Shown here: positions 28,355 through 36,093 of the stretch, one piece after another | How the letters are laid out: every line of letters begins with the position of its first letter | Position numbering within the stretch: position 1 is the first letter of the stretch | Assembly: GCF_000378745.1 (NCBI RefSeq) | Contig: NZ_KB905278.1 | Location: 1 to 56,103, forward strand | Length of the DNA stretch: 56,103 nucleotides | DNA from: Prevotella amnii DSM 23384 = JCM 14753 | GTDB taxonomy: Bacteria; Bacteroidota; Bacteroidia; Bacteroidales; Bacteroidaceae | Direction of reading: 5' to 3' | Program-made: the position numbers and the translations under genes | The notes under the pieces: generated by a model | What the model was told of the DNA's origin: nothing | What the model saw: only the letters and a program-made list of their open reading frames with translations | Database searches by the model: none

Positions 28355-28734
28355 TGATTTTTATTAGCTTTCTTAGATGCCACACTTAATGTAGCATGAG
28401 GAACAACACGCAATCGCTCCTTGGGTATTAGCTCGCCCGTAAGACGATCTACACCATAGGTCTTATTATTAATACGAACAAGTGCAGCTTGTAAACCTTG
28501 TATAAACTTCTGCTGACGTTGAGCCATTTGCACTAACTCCTCCTTTGTTTGGTTACTACTACCCTCTTCTAAGGCTTTATAAGTGGGAGAAGTATCATCT
28601 ACATCGTTTGTGTTCTTATTTCTAAGCACCTTCATTGTTTCTTCATAGTCGGATTTAGCTATAGCCAATTTTTCATTTATAATAATCCTAAACTCTTCCA
28701 GCTCCTCATCGCTATATCGCTTCTTCACTTCCAT
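28351..28734 (-). CDS. DksA/TraR-like protein without zinc-finger cysteines
   Basis: 127 residues. The N-terminal two thirds is a coiled coil (RYSDEELEEFRIIINEKL...QRQQKFIQGLQAALVRI), followed by the DksA C-terminal block YGVDRLTGELIPKERLRVVPHATL. DksA proteins bind the RNA polymerase secondary channel. In canonical members this block holds the C4 zinc finger; here the whole protein has no Cys, and the position normally YGIC or YGVC is YGVD. Other Bacteroidota homologues are also Cys-poor, so the fold may be kept by other contacts. It lies between ileS and lspA. Confidence 0.85.
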   Translation of the reverse strand: MEVKKRYSDEELEEFRIIINEKLAIAKSDYEETMKVLRNKNTNDVDDTSPTYKALEEGSSNQTKEELVQMAQRQQKFIQGLQAALVRINNKTYGVDRLTGELIPKERLRVVPHATLSVASKKANKNH

Positions 28735-28813
28735 AAATATAATGGTATTAACAGGTTATACGTAAATAGGGATATAAGAAAATTATACATTCCTCATATC
28801 CCTATAATTGACA

Positions 28814-31800
28814 TTATACTTTAGTTATATTAATACAAATTTTAAAATCATCAAAATCTGTCTCAACACCTTTATTATTAGCTATCTTAATATCATTTGC
28901 CAATATTTGTGTTTTAATAAATTCTGCAAATTGATTTACTGCCGCATTAATCTTTTCATTAGGGGTTAGCTCTACATTGATGCGATCAGTAATCTCTAAT
29001 CCAGACTCTTTACGAATATTCTGAATACGATTAATTAGCTCACGTGCCAAACCTTCGTTTACCAGTTCTTCATTAAGTTCCACCTCTAATGCTACTGTAA
29101 GATTGCCCTCGTTGCTCACTAACCAACCCGGAATATCCTCTGAAATAATATCTACATCAGATACCTGAACAGATACAGGCGCACCGTCTATATCAAACTT
29201 AAACTCGCCCTCATTCTCAAAAGCCGCTATTTCCTCTTGAGTAAGCATGTCCATACGAGCAGCTACCTGCTTCATTAGTTTGCCATATTTCTTACCCATT
29301 ACTCGGAAATTACATTTCACCTTCTTTACTAAGATACCAGAACCCTCTACAAAGTTAAGTTCCTTTACATTTACCTCAGTCTTTATTAGGTTAGCTACAG
29401 CCTCTATATGCTGCTTTTGCTTTTCATCTATAGCAGGAATCATTATCTGAGCCAAAGGCTGACGCACTTTTATATTTACCTTACGACGCAAAGCCAATAC
29501 CATAGATGTTATGCGCTGAGCCATATCCATACGCTCCTCCAAATCATGGTCTATATCTGCCTCTTTTGCAACAGGCCACTTCGCAAGATGCACACTATCA
29601 CAACTTCCACCAAGATCTTTATACAACTCATCAGCATAAAAAGGAGCAAATGGTGCCAATAAGCGCGATACAGTCATTAAGCAAGTGTACAAAGTGCTAT
29701 ATGCACTCTTCTTATCTTCACTCATATCCTTGCCCCAAAAACGCTTACGATTAAGACGCACATACCAATTACTTAAATCGTTATTAACAAAAGCGTCTAT
29801 TAATCTGCCGGCACGAGTTGGATCGTAATTGTTCATCTCTACAGTAACTCCTTTTACAAGAGAGTTAAGCTTAGATATTATCCAATGGTCTATCTCTGGT
29901 GCTTCTATAGACATACTAACATTAGCACCTCCCTCATAGCCATCTACATTAGCATAAAGAGCAAAGAAACTATATGTATTATATAATGTTCCAAAAAACT
30001 TACGACGACATTCGTCTACACCTTCCGGGTCGAACTTTAAGTTATCCCAAGGCTCACTGTTAGTCATCATATAAAAGCGCACAGGATCTGCACCATATCT
30101 GTCCAGCATCTCAAAGGGGCTAATAACATTTCCTACATGCTTACTCATCTTATTACCCTTCGCATCAAGAACTAAACCTGTGGAAATAACATTCTTAAAA
30201 GCTACAGAATCGAAAACCATAGTAGCAATAGCATGTAAAGTAAAGAACCAACCACGAGTCTGGTCTACACCCTCATTTATAAAATCTGCTGGAAAGAAAG
30301 CAGGCGCTACTGCTACACCTTCATAAGTAGAATGTACAAGCTTTTCACGATACTCTTCTTCTGTCATACCATGTCGCTCTAATCCTGACTTATTTATTTT
30401 ACCTTCAAACGGATAATGAAGCTGAGCATAAGGCATTGAACCACTATCAAACCATACATCTATCAAATCGCTCTCACGATACATAGGCTCTCCTTTCTCA
30501 TTAACGAGAACAATATCATCTACAAAAGGACGATGAAGGTCTATCTTATCGTAATTTTCCTGACTATAGTCGCCTACTATAAAACCTTTATCCCTAAAAG
30601 GATTACTCTTCATAACACCTGCTGCGACAGACTTTTCTATCTCTGCATACAACTCTTCCAAAGAACCTATACATTTTTCGCCACGGTTATCATCACGCCA
30701 AATAGGTAATGGGGTTCCCCAAAAACGTGAACGACTTAAATTCCAGTCATTCAAATTCTCGAGCCAATTACCAAAACGACCTGTACCTGTAGACTCTGGC
30801 TGCCAATTTATGGTCTTATTTAATTCCACCATACGAGCCTTAACAGATGTATCCTTTATAAACCAGCTATCAAGAGGATAATAAAGTATTGGCTTATCAG
30901 TACGCCAACAATGAGGATAATTATGTATATGCTTCTGAATGTTAAAAGCAGAACCTTCTTGCTTCATTTCCATACAGATAACAATATTCAGATCTTCTGC
31001 TTTCTCTGAAGCCTCTTTATCCCATACTCCGTCACGATTATATTTAGGATCATAACTGTTTTTTACATAATCGCCTGCATGATGTCCATACGCCTCCTTA
31101 TCTACACAAGCCTTCAGAAAACTTGCATCTAAATCGGTTATTGCATAATATTTTCCCTGAAGGTCTACCATAGGGCGCGTTTCTGCTCGCTTAGATATTA
31201 AATATAACGCAGGTATATGAGCATCTTTAGCTACCTTAGCATCATCAGCTCCAAAAGTAGGTGCTATGTGCACTATACCAGTACCGTCTTCAGTAGTAAC
31301 ATAATCGCCAAGGATAACACGAAAAGCCTCACTTTCCATTTCTACAAACTTATCACGACCTTCCTCGCTTACAAACACTTTCTCAGGATGTGCTGCTGCA
31401 TAATCGTTAACAAACTGTGGAGCAAAATCGCCAACCTTCTCTACTGGCTTTACCCAAGGCATTAACTGCTTATAATGCAACCCTTCAAGCTCTGTTCCTT
31501 TTATAGTTCCTACTACTTTAAAAGGTACTACTTTTTTACCTTGTTCAAAAGGAGGTAATGAGCCTTCTTTTATTTCAGCCTCTTTCTTAAAATATGCCTC
31601 TATACGAGATTTTGCTATAATAACCGTAATGGGAGTACCATTATATGGATTATAAGTTTCTATTATAGAATATTCTATCTTAGGACCTACACACAAAGCT
31701 GTGTTAGATGCTAAAGTCCAAGGAGTAGTAGTCCATGCTATAAAGCAAGGTTTACCCCAAGTAGCATTACCTAAACCTGCACGCTTTGATAGCTCTAACC

Positions 31801-32476
31801 AATCAGCTGTGGGAATATCAAACTGAGCCGTTACCGTTGTGTCTTTCACATCTCGATAACACCCAGGCTGATTAAGCTCATGACTTGACAGACCTGTACC
31901 TGCACCGGGAGAATAAGGCTGAATAGTGTACCCTTTATACAACAAACCCTTATTATATAGCTGTTTTAATAACCACCAAAGAGTTTCTATATACTTGTTG
32001 TCGTAAGTAATATAAGGATGGTCCATATCTACAAAGTAGCCCATCTCTTCTGTTACCTGACGCCATTCGGCTGTAAACTTCATTACATTCTCACGACATT
32101 TATGATTATAATCTACTGTTGATATATATTTTTCTGAAGCAGGATTATCTATATCTTTCTTTGTTATTCCTAATTCCTTCTCTACACCCAGCTCTACAGG
32201 AAGCCCATGAGTATCCCAACCTGCTTTACGCTTAACCTGAAAGCCCTGCATAGTCTTATAGCGGTTAAAAGTATCCTTTATGGAACGAGCTAAGACATGA
32301 TGAATGCCAGGATGACCATTTGCAGAGGGTGGCCCTTCAAAGAAAATAAACTTAGGCTCACCTTCACGCTCATCAACACTCTTGTGGAAAATATCTTTAC
32401 TCTCCCACATTTTCAATACTTTCTTGTTAGTCTGCACAAGATCCAGTCCCTTATGCTCGGCGAATTTCTTTGCCAT
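28814..32476 (-). CDS. ileS: isoleucyl-tRNA synthetase
   Basis: 1220 residues. The class I signatures are PSANGHPGIHH (HIGH) near residue 51 and GNKMSKHVG (KMSKS). A CP1 editing domain lies between (TTPWTLASNTALCVGP). The anticodon-binding C-terminal part ends with a VNVELTPNEK-type extension rather than the C-terminal zinc finger of E. coli IleS, and so resembles the longer eukaryote-like IleS form. First gene of the operon that continues to the C69 dipeptidase; a near-perfect promoter lies 38 bases upstream. Confidence 0.97.
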   Translation of the reverse strand: MAKKFAEHKGLDLVQTNKKVLKMWESKDIFHKSVDEREGEPKFIFFEGPPSANGHPGIHHVLARSIKDTFNRYKTMQGFQVKRKAGWDTHGLPVELGVEKELGITKKDIDNPASEKYISTVDYNHKCRENVMKFTAEWRQVTEEMGYFVDMDHPYITYDNKYIETLWWLLKQLYNKGLLYKGYTIQPYSPGAGTGLSSHELNQPGCYRDVKDTTVTAQFDIPTADWLELSKRAGLGNATWGKPCFIAWTTTPWTLASNTALCVGPKIEYSIIETYNPYNGTPITVIIAKSRIEAYFKKEAEIKEGSLPPFEQGKKVVPFKVVGTIKGTELEGLHYKQLMPWVKPVEKVGDFAPQFVNDYAAAHPEKVFVSEEGRDKFVEMESEAFRVILGDYVTTEDGTGIVHIAPTFGADDAKVAKDAHIPALYLISKRAETRPMVDLQGKYYAITDLDASFLKACVDKEAYGHHAGDYVKNSYDPKYNRDGVWDKEASEKAEDLNIVICMEMKQEGSAFNIQKHIHNYPHCWRTDKPILYYPLDSWFIKDTSVKARMVELNKTINWQPESTGTGRFGNWLENLNDWNLSRSRFWGTPLPIWRDDNRGEKCIGSLEELYAEIEKSVAAGVMKSNPFRDKGFIVGDYSQENYDKIDLHRPFVDDIVLVNEKGEPMYRESDLIDVWFDSGSMPYAQLHYPFEGKINKSGLERHGMTEEEYREKLVHSTYEGVAVAPAFFPADFINEGVDQTRGWFFTLHAIATMVFDSVAFKNVISTGLVLDAKGNKMSKHVGNVISPFEMLDRYGADPVRFYMMTNSEPWDNLKFDPEGVDECRRKFFGTLYNTYSFFALYANVDGYEGGANVSMSIEAPEIDHWIISKLNSLVKGVTVEMNNYDPTRAGRLIDAFVNNDLSNWYVRLNRKRFWGKDMSEDKKSAYSTLYTCLMTVSRLLAPFAPFYADELYKDLGGSCDSVHLAKWPVAKEADIDHDLEERMDMAQRITSMVLALRRKVNIKVRQPLAQIMIPAIDEKQKQHIEAVANLIKTEVNVKELNFVEGSGILVKKVKCNFRVMGKKYGKLMKQVAARMDMLTQEEIAAFENEGEFKFDIDGAPVSVQVSDVDIISEDIPGWLVSNEGNLTVALEVELNEELVNEGLARELINRIQNIRKESGLEITDRINVELTPNEKINAAVNQFAEFIKTQILANDIKIANNKGVETDFDDFKICINITKV

Positions 32477-32514
32477 AATTGTATATTGTTTTATCTTTTA
32501 TGCTAAGTGATATG

Positions 32515-32546
32515 CAAAGATAATATTTTATAGCGAAACCACCAAA
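32515..32546 (-). promoter_or_regulatory. promoter, TTTG-N20-TATCTTTG, for ileS operon
   Basis: Minus-strand TTTG (32546-32543), 20-base spacer, TATCTTTG (32522-32515), 38 bases before the ileS ATG. Confidence 0.85.
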
Positions 32547-32766
32547 TATTCATAAAACTGGTATGATTTTAATAGATTGCCTGCTTATTATTATTTAATT
32601 TGCACATTTTCACAATATAACCAAGACTGCCGATTATAAAAAATAAATACTTTTTTAAGGCGAGTGTTAAAAAACGTTACCAAGCATGAGTCTTAAAAAG
32701 AAAAAACACCTGTTCGTATAAAGAAATATAGCATATATACACCACTGAAAGACATACTATAAAAAA

Positions 32767-32830
32767 CATTTTTAATCTATTTTTTGAGCAAAAATAGATT
32801 AAAAATGCTACAAAAATAATTTATTTTTCA
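32767..32830. repeat. dispersed two-hairpin repeat, copy B
   Basis: A perfect 18-bp inverted repeat (32767-32784 with 32790-32807, loop TGAGC) is followed by a second small inverted repeat AAAAATA-ATT-TATTTTT. Bases 32786-32830 match 4024-4068 at 38 of 45 positions. Confidence 0.6.
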
Positions 32831-32956
32831 TTTTCTCTGATATTTCTCCTCACGAAAACGCATTTGCTTTTTCATTACAAGACATAAGTTTCGGTAAATA
32901 GATAGACAAGTCCTAAACTAGTCTAATGACCGATTAGGGTTTAATTTTTCTCTCGG

Positions 32957-32994
32957 GGAAGAGTCAAGTATGCACTGACTTAATTCCGCCAACG
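32957..32994 (+). repeat. solitary IS982 right end, copy 2
   Basis: Identical to 239-276 except for one base. It still encodes the last residues GRVKYALT and a stop. No other part of the element is recognisable upstream, so this is a deletion remnant at the edge of the restriction island. Confidence 0.7.
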
Positions 32995-33277
32995 TGTATT
33001 TAAGAAACAAATGAGCATCTTCAAAAACTAAATCTTTCCAACTTCAAAGTAATCTTCGCTTTGATATGACTTACAAATTGTTATTGAATATACTTTATAA
33101 AAGGCTTAAAAAACAATAAGTATATCATACAACATAATCCCAATTGCATTGATACGTATGACAAAAATACAAAGAAAAATCCGTATTATACAAAAATATA
33201 TTTTTTTAACACAGATATAGCCAACATGCAGCAAAAATATAAATAATCTAAAATCTCTTAGAGTTTACAAATGATGT

Positions 33278-33308
33278 TAATATATTTGCATTCGATTTAA
33301 ATATATTA
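33278..33308 (+). promoter_or_regulatory. promoter with overlapping inverted repeat (possible controller operator)
   Basis: TAATATATTT (33278-33287) and AAATATATTA (33299-33308) form a perfect 10-bp inverted repeat with an 11-base centre. The left arm covers the -7 box TATATTTG (33281-33288), and the right arm ends 3 bases before the ATG of the HTH gene. A dimeric C protein bound here would block its own promoter. Confidence 0.5.
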
Positions 33309-33311
33309 GCT

Positions 33312-33515
33312 ATGAAGGAATTAAATAGATTAAAAATTGTTCTTGTCGAACAGAGAAAAACAGGAAAATGGTTAGCCGAACAGCTTGGCGTAAGTGTAAT
33401 TACAACAAGCCGCTGGTGTTCCAATGCGTCCCAACCAGACCTATTAACGTTAGTAAAGATTGCTTTTTTATTGGATGTTGATGTAAAAGACCTTATTATT
33501 TCGACAAAATTGTAG
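33312..33515 (+). CDS. HTH regulator, restriction-modification controller type
   Basis: 67 residues, an almost pure XRE-type helix-turn-helix: LKIVLVEQRKTGKWLAEQLG is helices 1-2, VSVITTSRWCSNASQPDLLT the recognition part, and LVKIAFLLDVDVKDLI helix 5. The size and the position 3 bases before a methyltransferase gene fit a C protein that times expression of methyltransferase and endonuclease. The candidate operator lies over its promoter. Confidence 0.8.
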   Translation: MKELNRLKIVLVEQRKTGKWLAEQLGVSVITTSRWCSNASQPDLLTLVKIAFLLDVDVKDLIISTKL

Positions 33516-33518
33516 ACA

Positions 33519-34613
33519 ATGAAGCATACTATTTATTTCAATGCAGCTCAGAATATGAGTCAGCTTAAAGACAAGTCAGTGGATATAGTTGTTACATCAC
33601 CACCATATCCGATGATTGAAATGTGGGATGATATTATGTCAAACCAAAATCCTGACATCAAAAGTGCTTTCGGAGCTAATAAACCTCGAAAAGCCTTTGA
33701 ACTCATGCATCAAGAACTTGATAAAGTATGGGCAGAGTGCTGGAGAGTTCTAAAAGAAGGATCTTTCTTATGCATCAATATTGGTGATGCAACAAGAACA
33801 ATAAACGGTGAATTTGCCCTATATAACAATAACACAAGGATTATCCAGGCTTGTGAAAAGTTAGGCTTTATCAATCTTCCGAACATCCTTTGGCGCAAGA
33901 CAACAAATGCTCCTAACAAATTTATGGGAAGTGGCATGCTTCCATGTGGAGCTTATGTAACATTAGAACATGAATGGATTCTTATATTTAGAAAAGGCGG
34001 AAAAAAGGTCTATAAAAAAGCAGAAGAAAAGGATGCTCGCAGAGATAGCTCTTTCTTTTGGGAAGAAAGAAATGTTTGGTTCTCTGATGTTTGGGAAATC
34101 AGAGGTGTTAAACAAACTATTGATAAAGCACTATCAAGAGATAGAAATGCATCATATCCCATCGAACTACCTTTCCGTCTAATAAATATGTATTCGCAGA
34201 AAGGAGATGTAGTCTTAGATCCCTTTATAGGTTTAGGTACAACAGTAATCGCAGCGATGCTGAGTGAAAGAAATAGTGTTGGATTCGAAATTGACGCACT
34301 ATTAAAACCATTGCTTAAAGATATTCTTAGTTCTGTTAATATTATTAAAGCCAATGCGTTGATTAACGAACGATATAAGAAGCATTTAGCTTTTGTTGAT
34401 GAGCGTATTAAGATGAAAAAGGAGGTCAAATATGACAATATTCATTTAGGGTGCAAAGTTATGACTAGTCAAGAAACCGATCTTACCTTCCATTACATGA
34501 AAGAAGTTGATGTCATTGAAGATAAAAACGATTTGACAATAGAATCGACATATTATCTTGATCGTTCTTTGAAGGATATTCCAATTTCAGAAAAAGGAAC
34601 GTTGTTTGAATAA
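33519..34613 (+). CDS. type II DNA methyltransferase, TSPPY class (likely CTAG m4C)
   Basis: 364 residues. Catalytic motif IV is TSPPY at 26-30, and the AdoMet-binding block DPFIGLGTT is at 234-242, the beta-class order (IV before I). The residues after TSPPY, PMIEMWDD, resemble the archaeal CTAG methyltransferases M.MthZI/M.MjaI as I remember them, and the partner endonuclease below looks MjaI-like. SPPY enzymes are usually N4-cytosine methyltransferases. It would protect host DNA from the facing endonuclease. It starts 3 bases after the controller gene. Confidence 0.85.
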   Translation: MKHTIYFNAAQNMSQLKDKSVDIVVTSPPYPMIEMWDDIMSNQNPDIKSAFGANKPRKAFELMHQELDKVWAECWRVLKEGSFLCINIGDATRTINGEFALYNNNTRIIQACEKLGFINLPNILWRKTTNAPNKFMGSGMLPCGAYVTLEHEWILIFRKGGKKVYKKAEEKDARRDSSFFWEERNVWFSDVWEIRGVKQTIDKALSRDRNASYPIELPFRLINMYSQKGDVVLDPFIGLGTTVIAAMLSERNSVGFEIDALLKPLLKDILSSVNIIKANALINERYKKHLAFVDERIKMKKEVKYDNIHLGCKVMTSQETDLTFHYMKEVDVIEDKNDLTIESTYYLDRSLKDIPISEKGTLFE

Positions 34614-34660
34614 TTTTTGAATAAAAGAAAGCCCTGCCTCAATGCAGAGCGCCTTGCTTT

Positions 34661-34917
34661 ATTGTGAGGTGTTGTTGTATCTTTTAAGAACTCTTTGCTA
34701 TAACCAAACTGAGTAGCATTTTTTCAATAAAGGTATTGCGAACTTTTCCACTTGCATAATAGGTTTCTTTCCACTCTTCATAGTTCTTCCAATTAGCAGT
34801 TTCAATAAGAGTAGATACATATCCTACTGATTATGGGCTATTGAGCATCAGTTTATTCCATTTGGTATTTGTGGAGCGGAACTTATCTTTATCTATCGTA
34901 AGTATAAATTCATCCAT
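34661..34917 (-). pseudogene. decayed gene downstream of the MjaI-like endonuclease
   Basis: An ATG at 34917, 4 bases after the endonuclease stop, opens MDEFILTIDKDKFRSTNTKW. An in-frame TAA stands at 34831-34833, after which the frame continues SVGYVSTLIETANWKNYEEW. A second lesion lies at an A6 tract (34719-34724): one frame stops soon, the other continues NATQFGYSKEFLKDTTTPH. The codon use is gene-like across both breaks. The intact protein is not recognised. It fills most of the 308-base gap between the convergent methyltransferase and endonuclease genes. Confidence 0.55.
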
Positions 34918-34921
34918 AACG

Positions 34922-35518
34922 TTATCCGAAGATATTTGTATCATATTCAATGTTTATGCCATCTTTCTTCTTATCATAGTAAACAATAGGGACATCTATG
35001 TTTTCAGACAAACGAGCTTCTAACTTGTATGTTATAGATTTAATCTGAAGAGGTTGTTCTCCTATAAATCCATCAATGCCTTGTGCTTCCTCTTCTACAT
35101 TTGCCAATCTCCATGTGTCATTAACCTTATCAGCCAAGAATGCAATAATTGCACTCTGGAATTTCAGACCACAATACGTTTTGATATAAAGCAAATCCTT
35201 TACCCACTCTTCTACCATTTCACGAGTAATAGCACTAAATGCTTCACTCATAACCAGGTACATATTATAAATCTTTTCTGTAGCGTTATTTACCGCATCT
35301 GGTTGATGTTCATTGTACCACTTAATCCACTCTTCCAAAGATTTACCATTAAACTCTTGGATAAGTTCTGACATCTGACCTACAACAGCAGGTCTCGTAC
35401 CTTGAGCATTGCTATTCAAAAGGTTAATAATCTGGGTCGCATACTTTGGAAAAGCATACCGTGAGGCATTTGACAGTTGTTCAACCTCGCTATTTTTCAT
35501 TTTAATCTTCTTCAGCAT
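34922..35518 (-). CDS. MjaI-family type II restriction endonuclease (predicted CTAG)
   Basis: 198 residues from ATG 35518 (a second ATG seven codons in is equally usable). The blocks FPKYATQIINLLNSNAQGTRP, VVGQMSELIQEFNGKSLEEW and YCGLKFQSAIIAFLAD fit my memory of the MjaI restriction family (target CTAG). The C-terminal EEAQGIDGFIGEQPLQIKSITYK gives a Glu/Asp...(Q)xK arrangement like a PD-(D/E)XK core. It faces the methyltransferase gene instead of sharing its operon, so it depends on its own promoter at about 35.8 kb and a long structured leader. Confidence 0.75.
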   Translation of the reverse strand: MLKKIKMKNSEVEQLSNASRYAFPKYATQIINLLNSNAQGTRPAVVGQMSELIQEFNGKSLEEWIKWYNEHQPDAVNNATEKIYNMYLVMSEAFSAITREMVEEWVKDLLYIKTYCGLKFQSAIIAFLADKVNDTWRLANVEEEAQGIDGFIGEQPLQIKSITYKLEARLSENIDVPIVYYDKKKDGINIEYDTNIFG

Positions 35519-35550
35519 AGTTGTAAAATTTAAGCGACAAACTACCTGAA

Positions 35551-35671
35551 GGCAAAAAGCCCTCTTTTCGGAAAGAAAAAAAGGGCGTGGAGAGGAATGC
35601 TGGTATCAAGGCATAGCACAGCCCACTTTAGGCAACAATCTTTATATCCACGCCCGATATGGCGTGAATAT
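35551..35671 (-). promoter_or_regulatory. attenuator-like structured leader of the endonuclease gene
   Basis: Four segments on the minus strand can pair in overlapping ways. Segment 1 (35671-35661) pairs with 2 (35654-35644), an 11-bp stem with one G-U. Segment 2, as GGGCGTGG (35655-35648), pairs instead with 3, CCACGCCC (35590-35583). The GCCC end of 3 plus its T run pairs with 4 (35569-35559) to make a stem followed by TTTTT, a terminator shape. Pairings 1:2 plus 3:4 exclude 2:3, which is the layout of an attenuator. Confidence 0.6.
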
Positions 35672-35686
35672 CCGAGAGTTGACAGA

Positions 35687-36000
35687 CCTAAGTTTACCGA
35701 AGTGCTATTTCTGATACTCGGTCGAATCAGGGATATACTTTACAGCTTATCTTCTTTCGATATGTATAAATTAAAATTATTACTATATTTGTTTGCTAAA
35801 TGCAGCGCATTTGCATTGCAAAGATAGTGATAATATTTCAAACACTTGCCAATTAAGCCTGCATTATCCTAAATCCAATCTATCACAGACGTACCCGAAC
35901 CAGCAAGTGCAAAATATGCTTAACTTTTTCACATGATATTTTTCAAAACTAAGCAAAGCCTCTCCTTTTTTATTTTATTATGAGCATTATATAAAAAACA
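35687..36000. other. upstream leader and intergenic region of restriction island 1
   Basis: Contains the promoter box at 35819-35826, a tiny frame MQMRCI just after it on the minus strand, and a further stem possibility (CCGA with TCGG around 35700-35725). The plus-strand open frame across 35597-35827 is antisense to this leader and is not taken as a gene. 35.83-36.0 kb shows nothing. Confidence 0.45.
35819..35826 (-). promoter_or_regulatory. promoter -7 box (TATCTTTG) for the endonuclease leader
   Basis: TAnnTTTG match on the minus strand about 300 bases before the endonuclease start; it would make a leader of nearly 300 nt. No TTTG 20 bases upstream. Confidence 0.6.
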
Positions 36001-36035
36001 TAGCTACATTGCTCCTTTTAAGAGCGATGCAGCTA
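36001..36035 (-). terminator. terminator of spt
   Basis: TAGCTGCATCGCT and AGCAATGTAGCTA pair (one mismatch, one G-U) on the minus strand, followed by TTTTTT. Confidence 0.65.
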
Positions 36036-36093
36036 CGCAAAAGTAAAGTTTTTTTTTACACAACAGCTAATAAAAAGTTATAGCCACTGCTTT

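Larger units (their letters stand above)
32547..33280. other. intergenic junction region with repeat and IS remnant
   Basis: No gene is found in this long gap. It contains the better copy of the dispersed hairpin repeat (32767-32830) and a solitary IS982 end (32957-32994). The last 290 bases are very AT-rich and lead to the controller-gene promoter. This is the boundary between the housekeeping backbone and restriction island 1. Confidence 0.55.

Noticed and set aside
33710..34438. Minus-strand open frames inside the island-1 methyltransferase
   Set aside because: Antisense to a gene with complete catalytic motifs; no homology-like features.
35597..35827. 76-codon open frame on the plus strand antisense to the endonuclease leader
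   Set aside because: It lies exactly over inverted-repeat leader segments of the opposite strand, has no plus-strand promoter or plausible start context, and its composition (Arg/Tyr/Leu/Pro) reflects the stems.
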